The notes under the pieces: generated by a model
Database searches by the model: none
Told to the model about the DNA's origin: nothing
The model's input: the letters and a program-made list of their open reading frames with translations, nothing else
Shown here: piece by piece, positions 1 through 8,601 of the stretch
Position numbering within the stretch: the stretch's first letter is position 1
Layout: every line of letters starts with the position of its first letter
Program-made: the position numbers and the translations under genes
NCBI RefSeq assembly: GCF_002902945.1
Contig: NZ_CP026101.1
Location: 992,001-1,056,000 of the forward strand
DNA from: Paraburkholderia caribensis
GTDB lineage: Bacteria > Pseudomonadota > Gammaproteobacteria > Burkholderiales > Burkholderiaceae
Direction: 5' to 3'
DNA: 64,000 nt

Positions 1-30
1 AACCGCGAGCCGCCAACCGAACGTGCGTGG

Positions 31-67
31 CTGGCAGAAATTGATGCATCATTGGCCTTTCTGCCAG
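31..67. promoter_or_regulatory. Inverted repeat upstream of the MFS gene
   Basis: CTGGCAGAAA at 31-40 is matched by its exact reverse complement at 58-67. The spacer contains a smaller palindrome, TGATGCATCA, at 42-51. It lies about 50 bp before the MFS start and could be an operator for a local regulator. The role is inferred; the symmetry is directly visible. Confidence 0.45.
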
Positions 68-77
68 AGCAATCGAT

Positions 78-99
78 GTGACGATGCCGGCATCGTCAC
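78..99. promoter_or_regulatory. 22-bp perfect palindrome before the MFS gene
   Basis: GTGACGATGCC at 78-88 is followed directly by its reverse complement at 89-99, giving a perfect 22-bp palindrome that ends 18 bp before the start codon. It could be a dimeric regulator site or a hairpin in the leader. No T-run follows, so it is not an obvious terminator. Confidence 0.45.
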
Positions 100-117
100 C
101 CAGCCTCGAGGCCACCG

Positions 118-1374
118 ATGCCGCCACCCATTCCCACCGCTTCCGCCGTCCGCGCTGATGTACCCGGTCATGCCGACCCGCACGGCCGGCGCGCTGCGCG
201 CGTGCTCGCCGTCTGCCAGGCGCTCTACACGTCGTCGGTTTCGATCGATCTGACGCTCACGGGTCTCGTCGGCTACACGCTCGCCGCCGACAAGTCCCTG
301 GCCACGCTGCCGTTTTCGCTGATCACCGTTGCCGCCGCGCTGACGACGGTTTTCGCGTCGTTCCTGATGGCGCGTATCGGCCGTCGCGCGGGCTTTCTGC
401 TCGGTGCGGGCATCGGTGCGGCGGGCGGCGCGATCTCCGTGTATGCGATTTTTCAGCAGAGCTTCTGGGCGTTTTGTGCGGGGACGGCGACCGTCGGCGT
501 GTTTCAGGCGTTTGCGCAGTACTACCGGCTCGCCGCCGCCGACGCCGTTCCCGCCGACGCCAAGAGCCGCGCGATCTCGACGGTGCTCACGGGCGGCGTC
601 GTTGCAGCCGTGCTCGGACCGGCGCTGGCGGCGTGGAGCAAGGACTGGCTCGCGCCCGTCGCGTTCGCGGGCTCGTATGCGCTGGTGACGGGACTCGGCG
701 TGCTGTCGATGGCGCTGCTGGCGAGCCTCTACCGCGACGCCGCGCCGCACATGGATGCCGCCGCGCACCGCGAACCTGCGCGGCCCTGGCGTGCGATCGT
801 CCGGCAGCCGATCTTCGTGGCCGCGCTCGCGAACAACGCGCTCGGTTACGCCGTGATGATGTTCGTGATGACGGCCACGCCGATCGCCGCCGTCGCGTGC
901 GGGCACTCGATCGGCGATGGCGCGCAGATCATTCAATGGCATCTGGTCGGCATGTTCGCGCCGTCGTTTTTCTCGGCGCGGCTGATCGCGCGCTTCGGCG
1001 TGCTGCGCGTGATCGGCGCGGGCATCGTGCTGTCGGCGCTGTGCGGCGTGCTCGCGCTGCGCTCGACCGACCTGCCGCATTTCTATGCGGCGCTCGCGTG
1101 CCTGGGCGTCGGCTGGAACCTGATGTTCGTCGGCGGCACGACGCTGCTCGCGCAATCGTATCGGCCGTCCGAGCGCGCGAAGACGCAGGCGACGAGCGAA
1201 TTCACCACCTTCGCGTTCTCCGCGCTCGGCTCGCTATGCGCGGGACAGATGCTCGCGCATCTCGGTTGGGCCGCCATCAACGTGGCGATTTTTCCGTTCC
1301 TCGCGCTCGCCGCGCTGGCGACGATCACCTTTGCATGGTCGCGCAGACAGGTGGTTGCGGCGTCCGGTATGTGA
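118..1374 (+). CDS. MFS family transporter
   Basis: A 418-residue polytopic membrane protein of the major facilitator superfamily. Hydrophobic segments run through the whole length, with a central hydrophilic loop near residues 205-225 between the two halves. FLMARIGRRAG near residue 83 resembles the conserved MFS loop 2-3 motif. The ATG at 118 is preceded by GAGG with about 6 bases spacing, which supports this start. It is followed after 32 bp by a GlxA-type regulator on the same strand, so the two are probably co-transcribed and the regulator may control it. The substrate cannot be told from sequence; a drug or sugar efflux role is possible. Confidence 0.85.
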   Translation: MPPPIPTASAVRADVPGHADPHGRRAARVLAVCQALYTSSVSIDLTLTGLVGYTLAADKSLATLPFSLITVAAALTTVFASFLMARIGRRAGFLLGAGIGAAGGAISVYAIFQQSFWAFCAGTATVGVFQAFAQYYRLAAADAVPADAKSRAISTVLTGGVVAAVLGPALAAWSKDWLAPVAFAGSYALVTGLGVLSMALLASLYRDAAPHMDAAAHREPARPWRAIVRQPIFVAALANNALGYAVMMFVMTATPIAAVACGHSIGDGAQIIQWHLVGMFAPSFFSARLIARFGVLRVIGAGIVLSALCGVLALRSTDLPHFYAALACLGVGWNLMFVGGTTLLAQSYRPSERAKTQATSEFTTFAFSALGSLCAGQMLAHLGWAAINVAIFPFLALAALATITFAWSRRQVVAASGM

Positions 1375-1406
1375 AAGGTCGAACCCTGCCGCTCAAGGAT
1401 CTATTG

Positions 1407-2486
1407 ATGCCTCACGTTATCGACGAACCCCTCGACACGCCCGCGCCGCAGGTTCGCCACATCGTTTTCGCCGTCGCGCCCGAACTCGTGCTGCTCGACG
1501 CTTGCGGCCCGCTCGAAGCGTTTCATCGCGCGGAGCTGACCGTGCGTGACGCGCGCCGCGTGGCGCCGGCGTCTGGCGAACGGCTTGAGCCGGTCGCATA
1601 TCGAACCACGGTCGCGTCGATCGACGGCGGCGTGCTCGACACGTTTCCCGGCTTGCCCGTCGTCACGCAGCGCCTCGATGCGCTCGACGACGAGCCGATC
1701 GACACGCTGATCGTCCCTGGCATTCCCGTCGACGATCCGCGCACGCTGCAGCCCGCGTTGATCGACTGGATTGCGCGGCGCGCGCCGCACGTGCGGCGCG
1801 TCTGTTCGGTGTGCACGGGCGCGTTTTATCTGGCGGCGGCGGGCGTGCTCGACGGACGCCGCGCGACGACCCACTGGCGCGACGCGCACCGCCTTGCGGA
1901 GCGTTTCCCGCGCGTGCATGTCGATGCCGAGCCGATTTTCATCCGCGAGCCGCTGCATGGCGTCGAGGCAGACGATTCGCGCGCCGTGTGGACGTCGGCG
2001 GGCGTGACAGCGGGCATCGATCTCGCGCTGGCGCTGATCCAGGAGGATTACGGGCATCCCGTCGCGATGCAGGTCGCGCGGCGCCTCGTCGTGTTCGTCA
2101 AGCGGCCGGGCGGCCAGTCGCAATTCAGCGCGGCGCTCGCGGCGCAGGCGTCGGCGGGCGGCGCGTTCGACAGCCTGCACGGCTGGATGGCGTCGAACCT
2201 GAACGGCGACCTGTCCGTCGAGCGGCTTGCCGAAGAAGCGAGCATGAGCCCGCGCACGTTCGCGCGCCGCTATGTCGACGAGGTGGGCCGCACGCCCGCG
2301 AAAACGGTATCGGCGATGCGGCTGGAGGCGGCGTCGCGGGCGCTGGCCGAATCGCGCCGCCCGTTGAAGCGGATTGCGCTAGATTGCGGCTTTGGCAGCG
2401 AGCAGAACTTGCGGCGCGCGTTCATGCGCAGTTTCGGCGTGTTGCCGCTCGATTACCGCGAGCGCTTCGCGTCCGCGCTGCGATGA
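1407..2486 (+). CDS. GlxA family transcriptional regulator (DJ-1/PfpI plus AraC domains)
   Basis: A 359-residue regulator with two domains. The N-terminal half (about residues 15-200) is a DJ-1/PfpI-like fold with the conserved cysteine region VCSVCTGAFYLAAAG near residues 132-146. The C-terminal part (about 245-355) carries an AraC-type double helix-turn-helix, with MSPRTFARRY and IALDCGFGSEQNLRRAF as recognisable pieces. The frame is open far upstream, but the ATG at 1407 gives the usual family N-terminus. It lies 32 bp after the MFS gene and probably forms an operon with it. Family members often regulate amine or amino-acid catabolism; the ligand here is unknown. Confidence 0.88.
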   Translation: MPHVIDEPLDTPAPQVRHIVFAVAPELVLLDACGPLEAFHRAELTVRDARRVAPASGERLEPVAYRTTVASIDGGVLDTFPGLPVVTQRLDALDDEPIDTLIVPGIPVDDPRTLQPALIDWIARRAPHVRRVCSVCTGAFYLAAAGVLDGRRATTHWRDAHRLAERFPRVHVDAEPIFIREPLHGVEADDSRAVWTSAGVTAGIDLALALIQEDYGHPVAMQVARRLVVFVKRPGGQSQFSAALAAQASAGGAFDSLHGWMASNLNGDLSVERLAEEASMSPRTFARRYVDEVGRTPAKTVSAMRLEAASRALAESRRPLKRIALDCGFGSEQNLRRAFMRSFGVLPLDYRERFASALR

Positions 2487-2556
2487 ACCAAACGCCGCCC
2501 GGGCGGCGCTTCCCGGCATCTCGCATGCGTCGAATGACGCCCACCGCCCGATAGGA

Positions 2557-2585
2557 CAGCGGCCGCCTTATTGCGCTCGTATAAT
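2557..2585 (+). promoter_or_regulatory. Putative promoter of the thioesterase gene
   Basis: A perfect TATAAT -10 hexamer occurs at 2580-2585, about 34 bp before the thioesterase start. The -35 region at 2557-2562 is weak (CAGCGG), so the call rests on the -10 element and its position. Confidence 0.5.
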
Positions 2586-2618
2586 CGGCTCCTTTCGATT
2601 TGTGTGACGGGAGTCAAG

Positions 2619-3125
2619 ATGAGCACGCCAACCGCTGCGCCGCTGGATCGTTCAGAAACCACGTTCCGCTTCCTCGCCGAACCGACCTCGGTCAATTTCG
2701 GCGGCAAGGTGCACGGCGGCGCGCTGATGAAATGGATCGACGAAACGGCATACGCGTGCGCGGCCGTCTGGTCGAGCCGCTATTGCGTGACGGTCAGCGT
2801 CGGCAATATCCGCTTTCGTCGGCCGATTCACGTCGGCAATCTGGTCGAGCTGCGCGCGCGCGTCGTGGCGACGGGGCGCACCAGCATGCACATTCATGTG
2901 TCCGTCTATGCCGGCGACCCGAAAGGCGGCGAACTGCTGCAAACCACCGACTGTCTCGTCGTGATGGTGGCCGTCAACGAGAACGGCAGCCCGGTGCCCG
3001 TGCCCTCGTTCGAGCCGCAAACCGACGAGCACAAGGCGCTAGCGAAGTACGCGATGGACGTGAAGGCCGCGCTCGATGCGATCGTCGACCTGAAGCCCGA
3101 GGAAGTGGCACAGGGCAAGGTGTAA
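2619..3125 (+). CDS. Acyl-CoA thioesterase, hotdog fold (YciA-like)
   Basis: A 168-residue single-domain hotdog-fold thioesterase that should hydrolyse acyl-CoA to free acid and CoA in the cytoplasm. VNFGGKVHGGALMKWIDE near residues 25-42 is the family core, with the catalytic Asp/Glu region on the long hotdog helix. The frame is open from 2571, but the ATG at 2619 (MSTPTAAP) gives the usual length. A TATAAT box lies 34 bp upstream, so the gene is probably monocistronic. It converges on fumC. The chain-length preference cannot be predicted. Confidence 0.88.
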   Translation: MSTPTAAPLDRSETTFRFLAEPTSVNFGGKVHGGALMKWIDETAYACAAVWSSRYCVTVSVGNIRFRRPIHVGNLVELRARVVATGRTSMHIHVSVYAGDPKGGELLQTTDCLVVMVAVNENGSPVPVPSFEPQTDEHKALAKYAMDVKAALDAIVDLKPEEVAQGKV

Positions 3126-3140
3126 GCGAGCCTGCGCGCC

Positions 3141-3172
3141 GAGGCTCTCTGCATGTTCGCGAAGAGAGCCTC
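3141..3172. terminator. Hairpin between convergent thioesterase and fumC genes
   Basis: GAGGCTCTC at 3141-3149 pairs with GAGAGCCTC at 3164-3172 around a 14-base loop. It lies between two convergent genes and could end transcription from either side. It lacks a clean T-run, so the terminator call is moderate. Confidence 0.5.
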
Positions 3173-3183
3173 GCGGAAGGGTT

Positions 3184-4584
3184 TTACGGCTTCGCGTTGC
3201 CGACCATGTCGTGCGGGCGCACCCATTCGTCGAACTGCTGTTCCGTCACATAGCCGAGCGCCAGCGCCGCGGCCTTCAGCGTGGTGCCTTCCTTGTGGGC
3301 CTTCTTGGCGATCTTCGCGGCCTTGTCGTAGCCGATGTGCGGGTTGAGCGCCGTCACGAGCATCAAGGATTCATTGAGCAGTTGATCGATGCGCTCGCGG
3401 TTCGGCTCGATGCCGACTGCGCAGTTGTCGTTGAAGCTCTGCATGCCGTCGGCAAGCAGGCGCACCGACTGCAGCACGTTGTGGGCGATCATCGGCCGGA
3501 ACACGTTCAATTCGAAGTTGCCGCTCGCGCCACCAATGTTCACGGCCACGTCGTTGCCGAACACCTGACAGCACAGCATCGTCACCGCTTCGGACTGCGT
3601 CGGGTTCACCTTGCCCGGCATGATCGAGCTGCCCGGCTCGTTTTCGGGAATCGACAGTTCGCCGAGGCCGCAGCGTGGACCGCTCGCGAGCCAGCGCACG
3701 TCGTTGGCGATCTTCATCATGCTCGCCGCGAGCGTCTTCAGCGCGCCGTGCGCGAACACCAGCGCGTCGGCGGCTGCCATCACCTCGAATTTGTTCGGCG
3801 CTGAGACGAAGGGCAGGCCCGTCAGACGTCCGATCGCCGCCGCCACTTCGTCGGCGAATTTCGGGTGCGCGTTGAGGCCCGTGCCGACGGCCGTGCCGCC
3901 TTGCGCGAGTTCGTACAGATGCGGCAGCGCCGATTCGACGTGCTTCGCGCCGTGATCGAGTTGCGCGACATAGCCGGAAAATTCCTGGCCGAGCGTGAGC
4001 GGCGTCGCATCCTGCAAGTGCGTGCGGCCGATCTTCACGATATCGGCGAATGCCTTCGATTTTTTATCGAGCGTCTCGCGCAGCGCCTTCAGCGACGGCT
4101 GCAGATGCTTGACGATGCCGACGGCAGCCGCCACGTGCATGGCCGTCGGAAACACGTCGTTCGACGATTGTCCGCGATTCACGTCGTCGTTCGGATGCAC
4201 GAGGCGCGCTTCGCCACGCTCGCCGCCCATCAGCTCGCTTGCACGGTTGGCGATCACCTCGTTGAGGTTCATGTTGGTCTGCGTGCCGGAGCCCGTCTGC
4301 CAGACCGCGAGCGGAAATTCGTCGGGGTGCTTGCCTTCGATGATCTCGTCGGCGGCGGCCATGATCGCCTTCGCCTTGGTCGCGTCGAGCACGCCGAGGC
4401 TCAGGTTCACTTCGGCGGCGGCGCGCTTGATGATCGCGAGCGCGGTGACGAGTTCGGGCGACTGCTTTTCCGTCGAAATCTTGAAGTTCTGCAGCGAACG
4501 CTGCGTTTGCGCCCCCCACAATTTCGCGCTCGGCACGGCGATTTCGCCGAACGTATCGCGTTCCATGCGCACATTTTCGGTCAT
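3184..4584 (-). CDS. fumC: Class II fumarate hydratase (fumarase C)
   Basis: A 466-residue fumarase that interconverts fumarate and L-malate in the TCA cycle. The superfamily signature GSSIMPGKVNPTQ is present near residues 318-330, together with SGSGTQTNMN-type substrate-site residues (TGSGTQTNMNLNE near 97-109) and the TVGT-like motif GGTAVGTGLNAH near 229-240. The length matches class II fumarases, which need no iron-sulfur cluster. It is transcribed leftward and separated by 95 bp from the phospholipase D-like gene, which lies downstream on the same strand's left-hand side at higher coordinates. Confidence 0.97.
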   Translation of the reverse strand: MTENVRMERDTFGEIAVPSAKLWGAQTQRSLQNFKISTEKQSPELVTALAIIKRAAAEVNLSLGVLDATKAKAIMAAADEIIEGKHPDEFPLAVWQTGSGTQTNMNLNEVIANRASELMGGERGEARLVHPNDDVNRGQSSNDVFPTAMHVAAAVGIVKHLQPSLKALRETLDKKSKAFADIVKIGRTHLQDATPLTLGQEFSGYVAQLDHGAKHVESALPHLYELAQGGTAVGTGLNAHPKFADEVAAAIGRLTGLPFVSAPNKFEVMAAADALVFAHGALKTLAASMMKIANDVRWLASGPRCGLGELSIPENEPGSSIMPGKVNPTQSEAVTMLCCQVFGNDVAVNIGGASGNFELNVFRPMIAHNVLQSVRLLADGMQSFNDNCAVGIEPNRERIDQLLNESLMLVTALNPHIGYDKAAKIAKKAHKEGTTLKAAALALGYVTEQQFDEWVRPHDMVGNAKP

Positions 4585-4679
4585 GTTCTACTCCGCTTGA
4601 CTAGGTGATCGGAAGGCTTCCGGGAAAGTGGCGCACGCTGCAGCTGGTTTGCAAAGCGTCTGCACGTGAGACTGCGCCG

Positions 4680-6272
4680 TTATAACTGCTCGTCGACTGG
4701 CAGCAACAAGAATAGACCCGTCAGCGCGTTGCGGTAAAAGCCCGCGCCGGGATCGAGGTTGTAGTGGCGAATCTGGCCGTTTTCCTCGTCGGTCCAGACG
4801 AGCTTCGCCTGTGGCGTCGCCGAGTAGCGCAGCGTGGCCAGCTCGGACGGCGTGGCGAGCGTCACGCGATAGCTGACGCCGGGCGCCGTCGCCTGGTCGA
4901 AGAGCTGGGCGACCTTGTCGGCGAGGGGCGGGCTGTGGATCACGAGCGCCAGCTCCGTATTCAGATGCGCCGAGCGCGGATCGAGATTCATCGAGCCGAT
5001 GACCAGCGTCTTGCGGTCGATCACATAGGTTTTCGCATGCAGACTCGCTTTCGATTGCGAGCCGAACAGGCCAGCCCTCGGCGCCTCGTCGCCTGGCGTC
5101 GGCTTGAACTCGTACAACTGCACGCCGCGCTGGAGCAGCGGCACGCGGTACGGGCTGTAGCCCGCCTGCACAGCGACGGCATCGGTCGCGGCGAGCGAAT
5201 TGGTCAGCACCTTGACGGTCACGCCGCGCTGCACGAGCTGGCCGAGCGCGTCGACGCCCGCCTGGTGCGGAACGAAATACGGCGACGTGATGAGAAATTC
5301 CCGCTGCGCGTCGTGCATCAGTTCGACGAGCCGCTGCATCGGCGGGCTCTTGTATTGATCGGCGGGCAGCTTCATTTTTTCGGGCGAATCGACCTTGAAC
5401 TCGGCGCTCGCCCACACGAGCCCCAGTTCCTCTTTCGCGATCTGCGCGGCGAGCGGCGTCGCGTTCAGCGGCTTCGCGTTATAAGGATCGGCGTTCTTGC
5501 GCCAGTGCGCGCGCAGTTCGTTGCGCATGTCGTCGAGCTCGTGAGGATCGAACTTCTGCTTGTTCAGTGCGCGTAGCGGGTACGCGTTGCTGTCGCCCCA
5601 ATACGCGTCGAAGCTTGCGGAAACGTCGGCCGTGATCGGGCCGGCCGCGAGCACGTCGATATCGCGGAACTGCAGCGTGGGGCTCGCGCTGAAGTATTCG
5701 TCGCCGAGATTGCGGCCGCCGACGATCGCGATCTGGTTATCCGCGATCATCGCCTTGTTGTGCATGCGCCGCGTGAATGCGCCGACCTTCGTGAAGAGGT
5801 TCTGGCTGCGCTGATAGAAGCTCGTTTCCGAGCTGCCGAACGGGTTGAACACGCGGATCTCGATCTTGTCGTGCGAATTCAGCGCGGCCATCACGCGATC
5901 GATGTCCTTGAAGTTCAGATCGTCGACCAGCATGCGCACGCGTACGCCGTGATCGGCCGCGTAGAGGGCGGCCGCGAGCAGCAGCTTGCCCGTCGTGTCT
6001 TCCTCGGCGATGTAGTACTGCATGTCGAGCGTCTTCGTCGCTGCGCGCGCGAGCGCGATGCGCATCTGCAGCGCTTCCGTGCCGTCCGACAGCACGCGAA
6101 ATCCCGACTGGCCCGGATGTGCGCGCTCGGGCGCGGCGAGCGCGGCGGCGAGCGGCGTGGCCTCGGTGGCGGGCAGGGCGTGCGTGACGGGGCGGTCGAA
6201 CGCGGTGGCGGGCGGGCGCTCCGCGCATGCTGCCAGCAGCATCGCCGACACGATGAGCGCGAACGCGCGCAT
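4680..6272 (-). CDS. Phospholipase D-like lipoprotein (cardiolipin synthase family)
   Basis: A 530-residue protein with two phospholipase D HKD motifs: HNKAMIAD in the first half and HAKTYVID in the second, each in the HxK(x4)D form. These motifs form the shared active site of phosphatidyltransferases and phospholipases. The chosen start gives MRAFALIVSAMLLAACAE, a lipoprotein signal with the lipobox LAAC, so the mature protein is probably anchored in the envelope. The frame is open to a start at 6431, which would add 53 polar residues before the signal. It resembles ClsC/YmdC-type proteins, but a phospholipase role is equally possible. Confidence 0.85.
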   Translation of the reverse strand: MRAFALIVSAMLLAACAERPPATAFDRPVTHALPATEATPLAAALAAPERAHPGQSGFRVLSDGTEALQMRIALARAATKTLDMQYYIAEEDTTGKLLLAAALYAADHGVRVRMLVDDLNFKDIDRVMAALNSHDKIEIRVFNPFGSSETSFYQRSQNLFTKVGAFTRRMHNKAMIADNQIAIVGGRNLGDEYFSASPTLQFRDIDVLAAGPITADVSASFDAYWGDSNAYPLRALNKQKFDPHELDDMRNELRAHWRKNADPYNAKPLNATPLAAQIAKEELGLVWASAEFKVDSPEKMKLPADQYKSPPMQRLVELMHDAQREFLITSPYFVPHQAGVDALGQLVQRGVTVKVLTNSLAATDAVAVQAGYSPYRVPLLQRGVQLYEFKPTPGDEAPRAGLFGSQSKASLHAKTYVIDRKTLVIGSMNLDPRSAHLNTELALVIHSPPLADKVAQLFDQATAPGVSYRVTLATPSELATLRYSATPQAKLVWTDEENGQIRHYNLDPGAGFYRNALTGLFLLLPVDEQL

Positions 6273-6632
6273 CAAGATCGAGCCTGGCGCGTGACGCGAG
6301 ATGCGGGTACTGCGTTGATCCTGTTGATGCTGCGATGCGGTGGCGCCGTTCGTGTTATTAGCCGACACGCTTGTTCCTCCACTTTGAGCGGCATGGATGG
6401 CCGTCTTGGCGTCGTCTATCGACCGGACCATTCTACGGGGAATCGTTAATGCGGGTCGGATAGCGACACAATCCGGCCCTGCAACGCGCGTGCCTGGTAT
6501 GGGATGAGCCGGGACGGCATCTGGCGCGGGGGAGAGGCGTGTGGGTGACGTGTCTGCGCGACACGCGGCGCAGCGTGAAAAAAACGCGCCCGCGTGTCAG
6601 GAGGAAACGGGAAGGGAAGCGGTAGACGGACT

Positions 6633-7591
6633 TTAGACGCGCTCGCGGGCCAGCGCGTTTGCGTCCTGATCGGCGGTCGAGCCTTTGGCGGGGCGACCTG
6701 CCCAGAAGCCTGCGAGCATCGAGCCCGACAGGTTGTGCCACACGGAGAACAGTGCGCCCGGCAACGCGGCGATCGGCGTGAAGTAGAGCTTGCCGAGGGT
6801 CGCGGCGAGGCCGGAGTTCTGCATGCCGACTTCGATCGCGAGCGTGCGGCACACGGCCTCGTCGAAGCCGAGCAGGCGTCCGCCCCAGTAGCCGCCGAGC
6901 AGGCCGATGCCGTTGTGCAGCACCACGCCCAGCGCGACGACGAGTCCGACGGACGCAATGCTCTTCTGCGTGCCGCCGACCACGGCTGCGATGATCAGCA
7001 GGATCGACACCACGAGACCAGCGGCAGCACGGGCTCGATCTTGCGCACGAGTTTGCCGGCGAGATGATTGACGACGAGACCGACGATGATCGGCAGCGCG
7101 ACGATTTGCAGGATGCTCATCAGCATGCCGTGCACGTCGACGGCGATCGACGCGTCGACGTACAGGCGGGTGAGGAGCGGCGTTGCGAACACGCCGACGA
7201 GCGTCGACAGGGCGCTGATCGTGACGGACAGCGCGACGTCGCCGCGCGCGAGATAGATCATCACGTTCGATGCTGTGCCGCTTGCGACGCTGCCTACCAG
7301 GACCATGCCTGCTGTCAGATCGGGCGGCATGTGCAGTGCTTTTGCGATTGCCCATGCGGCGAGCGGCATCACGAGGTAATGGAGCACGATGCCCGCGACG
7401 ACGGGCGCGGGCCGGGTGAAGACGCGGCGGAAATCGTTGATGGAGAGGGTGACGCCCATCGACAGCATGATGATCGTGAGGAGCGTGGTGACGTGGGGGG
7501 CGATGCCCGTTACGGAGGAGGGCGAGAAGTACGCGGCTACGGAGGCCAGCACGGCCCACAGCGGGAAAAGACGGGTGATGCGGGCAAGCAT
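6633..7591 (-). pseudogene. Bile acid:sodium symporter family gene (PanS-like), frameshifted
   Basis: Two overlapping frames on the minus strand together encode one SBF/PanS-type transporter of about 319 residues. The N-terminal part (7591 to about 7015) starts MLARITRLFPLWAVL and contains SGTASNVMIYLARGD, typical of this family. It then ends early at 6995. The other frame continues the family sequence (AAVVGGTQKSIASVG, then GMQNSGLAATLG) to 6633. The break is near 7011-7014: restoring one C/G there would read LPLVSVVSILLI, which fits the family. This is either a real single-base deletion or a sequencing error. An intact protein would move organic anions such as pantoate or bile-acid-like solutes with sodium. 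Confidence 0.8.
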
Positions 7592-7830
7592 TGAAGTGGT
7601 CCTTGGGGTTGTTTTTTTCGCCTGGATGCGGCGGGCATTTTACCTGTCGGGGTTGGGGTTGTTTTTGGTTTGGTTTTTTTGCTGTTTCTGCTTTTTGCTT
7701 TTGCTTTTTGCGCCGGTATTCGGGTATTGAGGCTTTGTGCGTGGACGGTTTGGTTTGCGTTGTTTTGCTTTTCGCTGGCATCCGCGAATTGTTATCTAGC
7801 TTCAAGCGTCGCCCCTGTGCGGGGCGGCAC

Positions 7831-7862
7831 CTACTTTTCTTTGCCGCCGCAAAGAAAAGTAG
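7831..7862. repeat. Perfect 13-bp hairpin, left arm of the element
   Basis: CTACTTTTCTTTG at 7831-7843 pairs exactly with CAAAGAAAAGTAG at 7850-7862 around the loop CCGCCG. The same hairpin recurs inverted in the right arm at 8342-8375. Confidence 0.9.
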
Positions 7863-8341
7863 GCAAAAGAAAGCGGCTCACACCGCCAATTCTTGACGTT
7901 TGCCCACGGGCCCCCAACGTCCCCACACTTCGCACCGCAACGCCCTGGTTCGTGTGCGTTGCCAACGCGCTGAACGAGCGCCTCACCCACTTCAAACACC
8001 CATACATGAGCCAGCGGCAGCGAATGGTATGTGCCGCCCAGGTGGCAAACTGTGTGTCGGCTTTCGCGCCATACGCGCACCACTCCGGACCGATAGCGCA
8101 TGAGTCCCACCCGGTAAGAGCGCCAAGCCATACGACGCGACAACCTACACACAGTTTGCCACCTGGGCGGCCGTGGACTGTCCGGCGCGGTGCGCTGAAA
8201 CGCAGGTGCGTGAAGTGGGTGAGGCGCTCATTCAGAGCGTTAGCAACGGACGTGGATCATGTGGTCGCCGTGTGAAGCGTAAGAACCTGTGGGGGCCCTC
8301 AGGCAAGAATTAGCACTGGCGGTGTGAGCCGCTTTCTTTTG

Positions 8342-8375
8342 CCTACTTTTCTTTGCGGCGGCAAAGAAAAGTAGG
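8342..8375. repeat. Perfect 15-bp hairpin, right arm of the element
   Basis: CCTACTTTTCTTTGC at 8342-8356 pairs with GCAAAGAAAAGTAGG at 8361-8375 around the loop GGCG. It is the mirror copy of the left-arm hairpin and one of the most strongly conserved blocks of the element. Confidence 0.9.
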
Positions 8376-8388
8376 TGCCGCCCCGCAC

Positions 8389-8535
8389 AGGGGCGACGTC
8401 TGAAGCGCGCTAACGCATCGCGGATGCCAGCGCAAAGGCAAACGCACACCGCCGGCGACGCCTGAAGCACGCTAACAATTCGCGGATGCCAGCGAAAGCA
8501 AAAGCAAAACGCGGATGCCAGCGCAAAGACGAGCA
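8389..8535. repeat. Degenerate direct repeats at the right edge of the element
   Basis: A unit of roughly 50 bp containing CTGAAGC, CGCTAAC and CGCGGATGCCAGCG recurs at about 8389-8436 and 8452-8506, with a partial third copy (GCGGATGCCAGCG) near 8510-8522. An inverted single copy is found on the left side near 7770-7805. The array suggests local duplication of one edge of the inverted repeat. Confidence 0.75.
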
Positions 8536-8601
8536 AAAAACCAAACCGCACGCGCCGCAGAGGCGCCCCCCAAACCCTCGCCCGAAGGCAAAGCAAAAAA
8601 C

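Larger units (their letters stand above)
7760..8445. repeat. Large imperfect inverted-repeat element (about 690 bp)
   Basis: The region between the symporter and MATE genes folds back on itself around a centre near 8102. Matched arms include 7799-7814 with 8391-8406, the hairpin block 7831-7862 with 8342-8375, GGGCCCCC near 7909 with its complement near 8291-8298, CCTCACCCACTTC at 7981 with its complement at 8213-8225, and 8034-8056 with 8148-8170. All pairs share the same midpoint. Short open frames across it look like by-products of the repeat rather than genes. Similar sequences appear to recur between Burkholderia genes, from memory. No transposase is present. Confidence 0.85.

Noticed and set aside
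49..1155. 368-codon minus-strand frame opposite the MFS gene
   Set aside because: Arg/Glu-rich shadow of a clear transporter gene.
6990..7025. Programmed ribosomal frameshifting in the symporter gene
   Set aside because: No slippery heptamer or downstream structure was evident; a one-base indel is simpler.
7591..8275. Short open frames across the inverted repeat
   Set aside because: They follow the repeat symmetry, give Arg/Cys-rich sequences, and have no family similarity or consistent ribosome sites.
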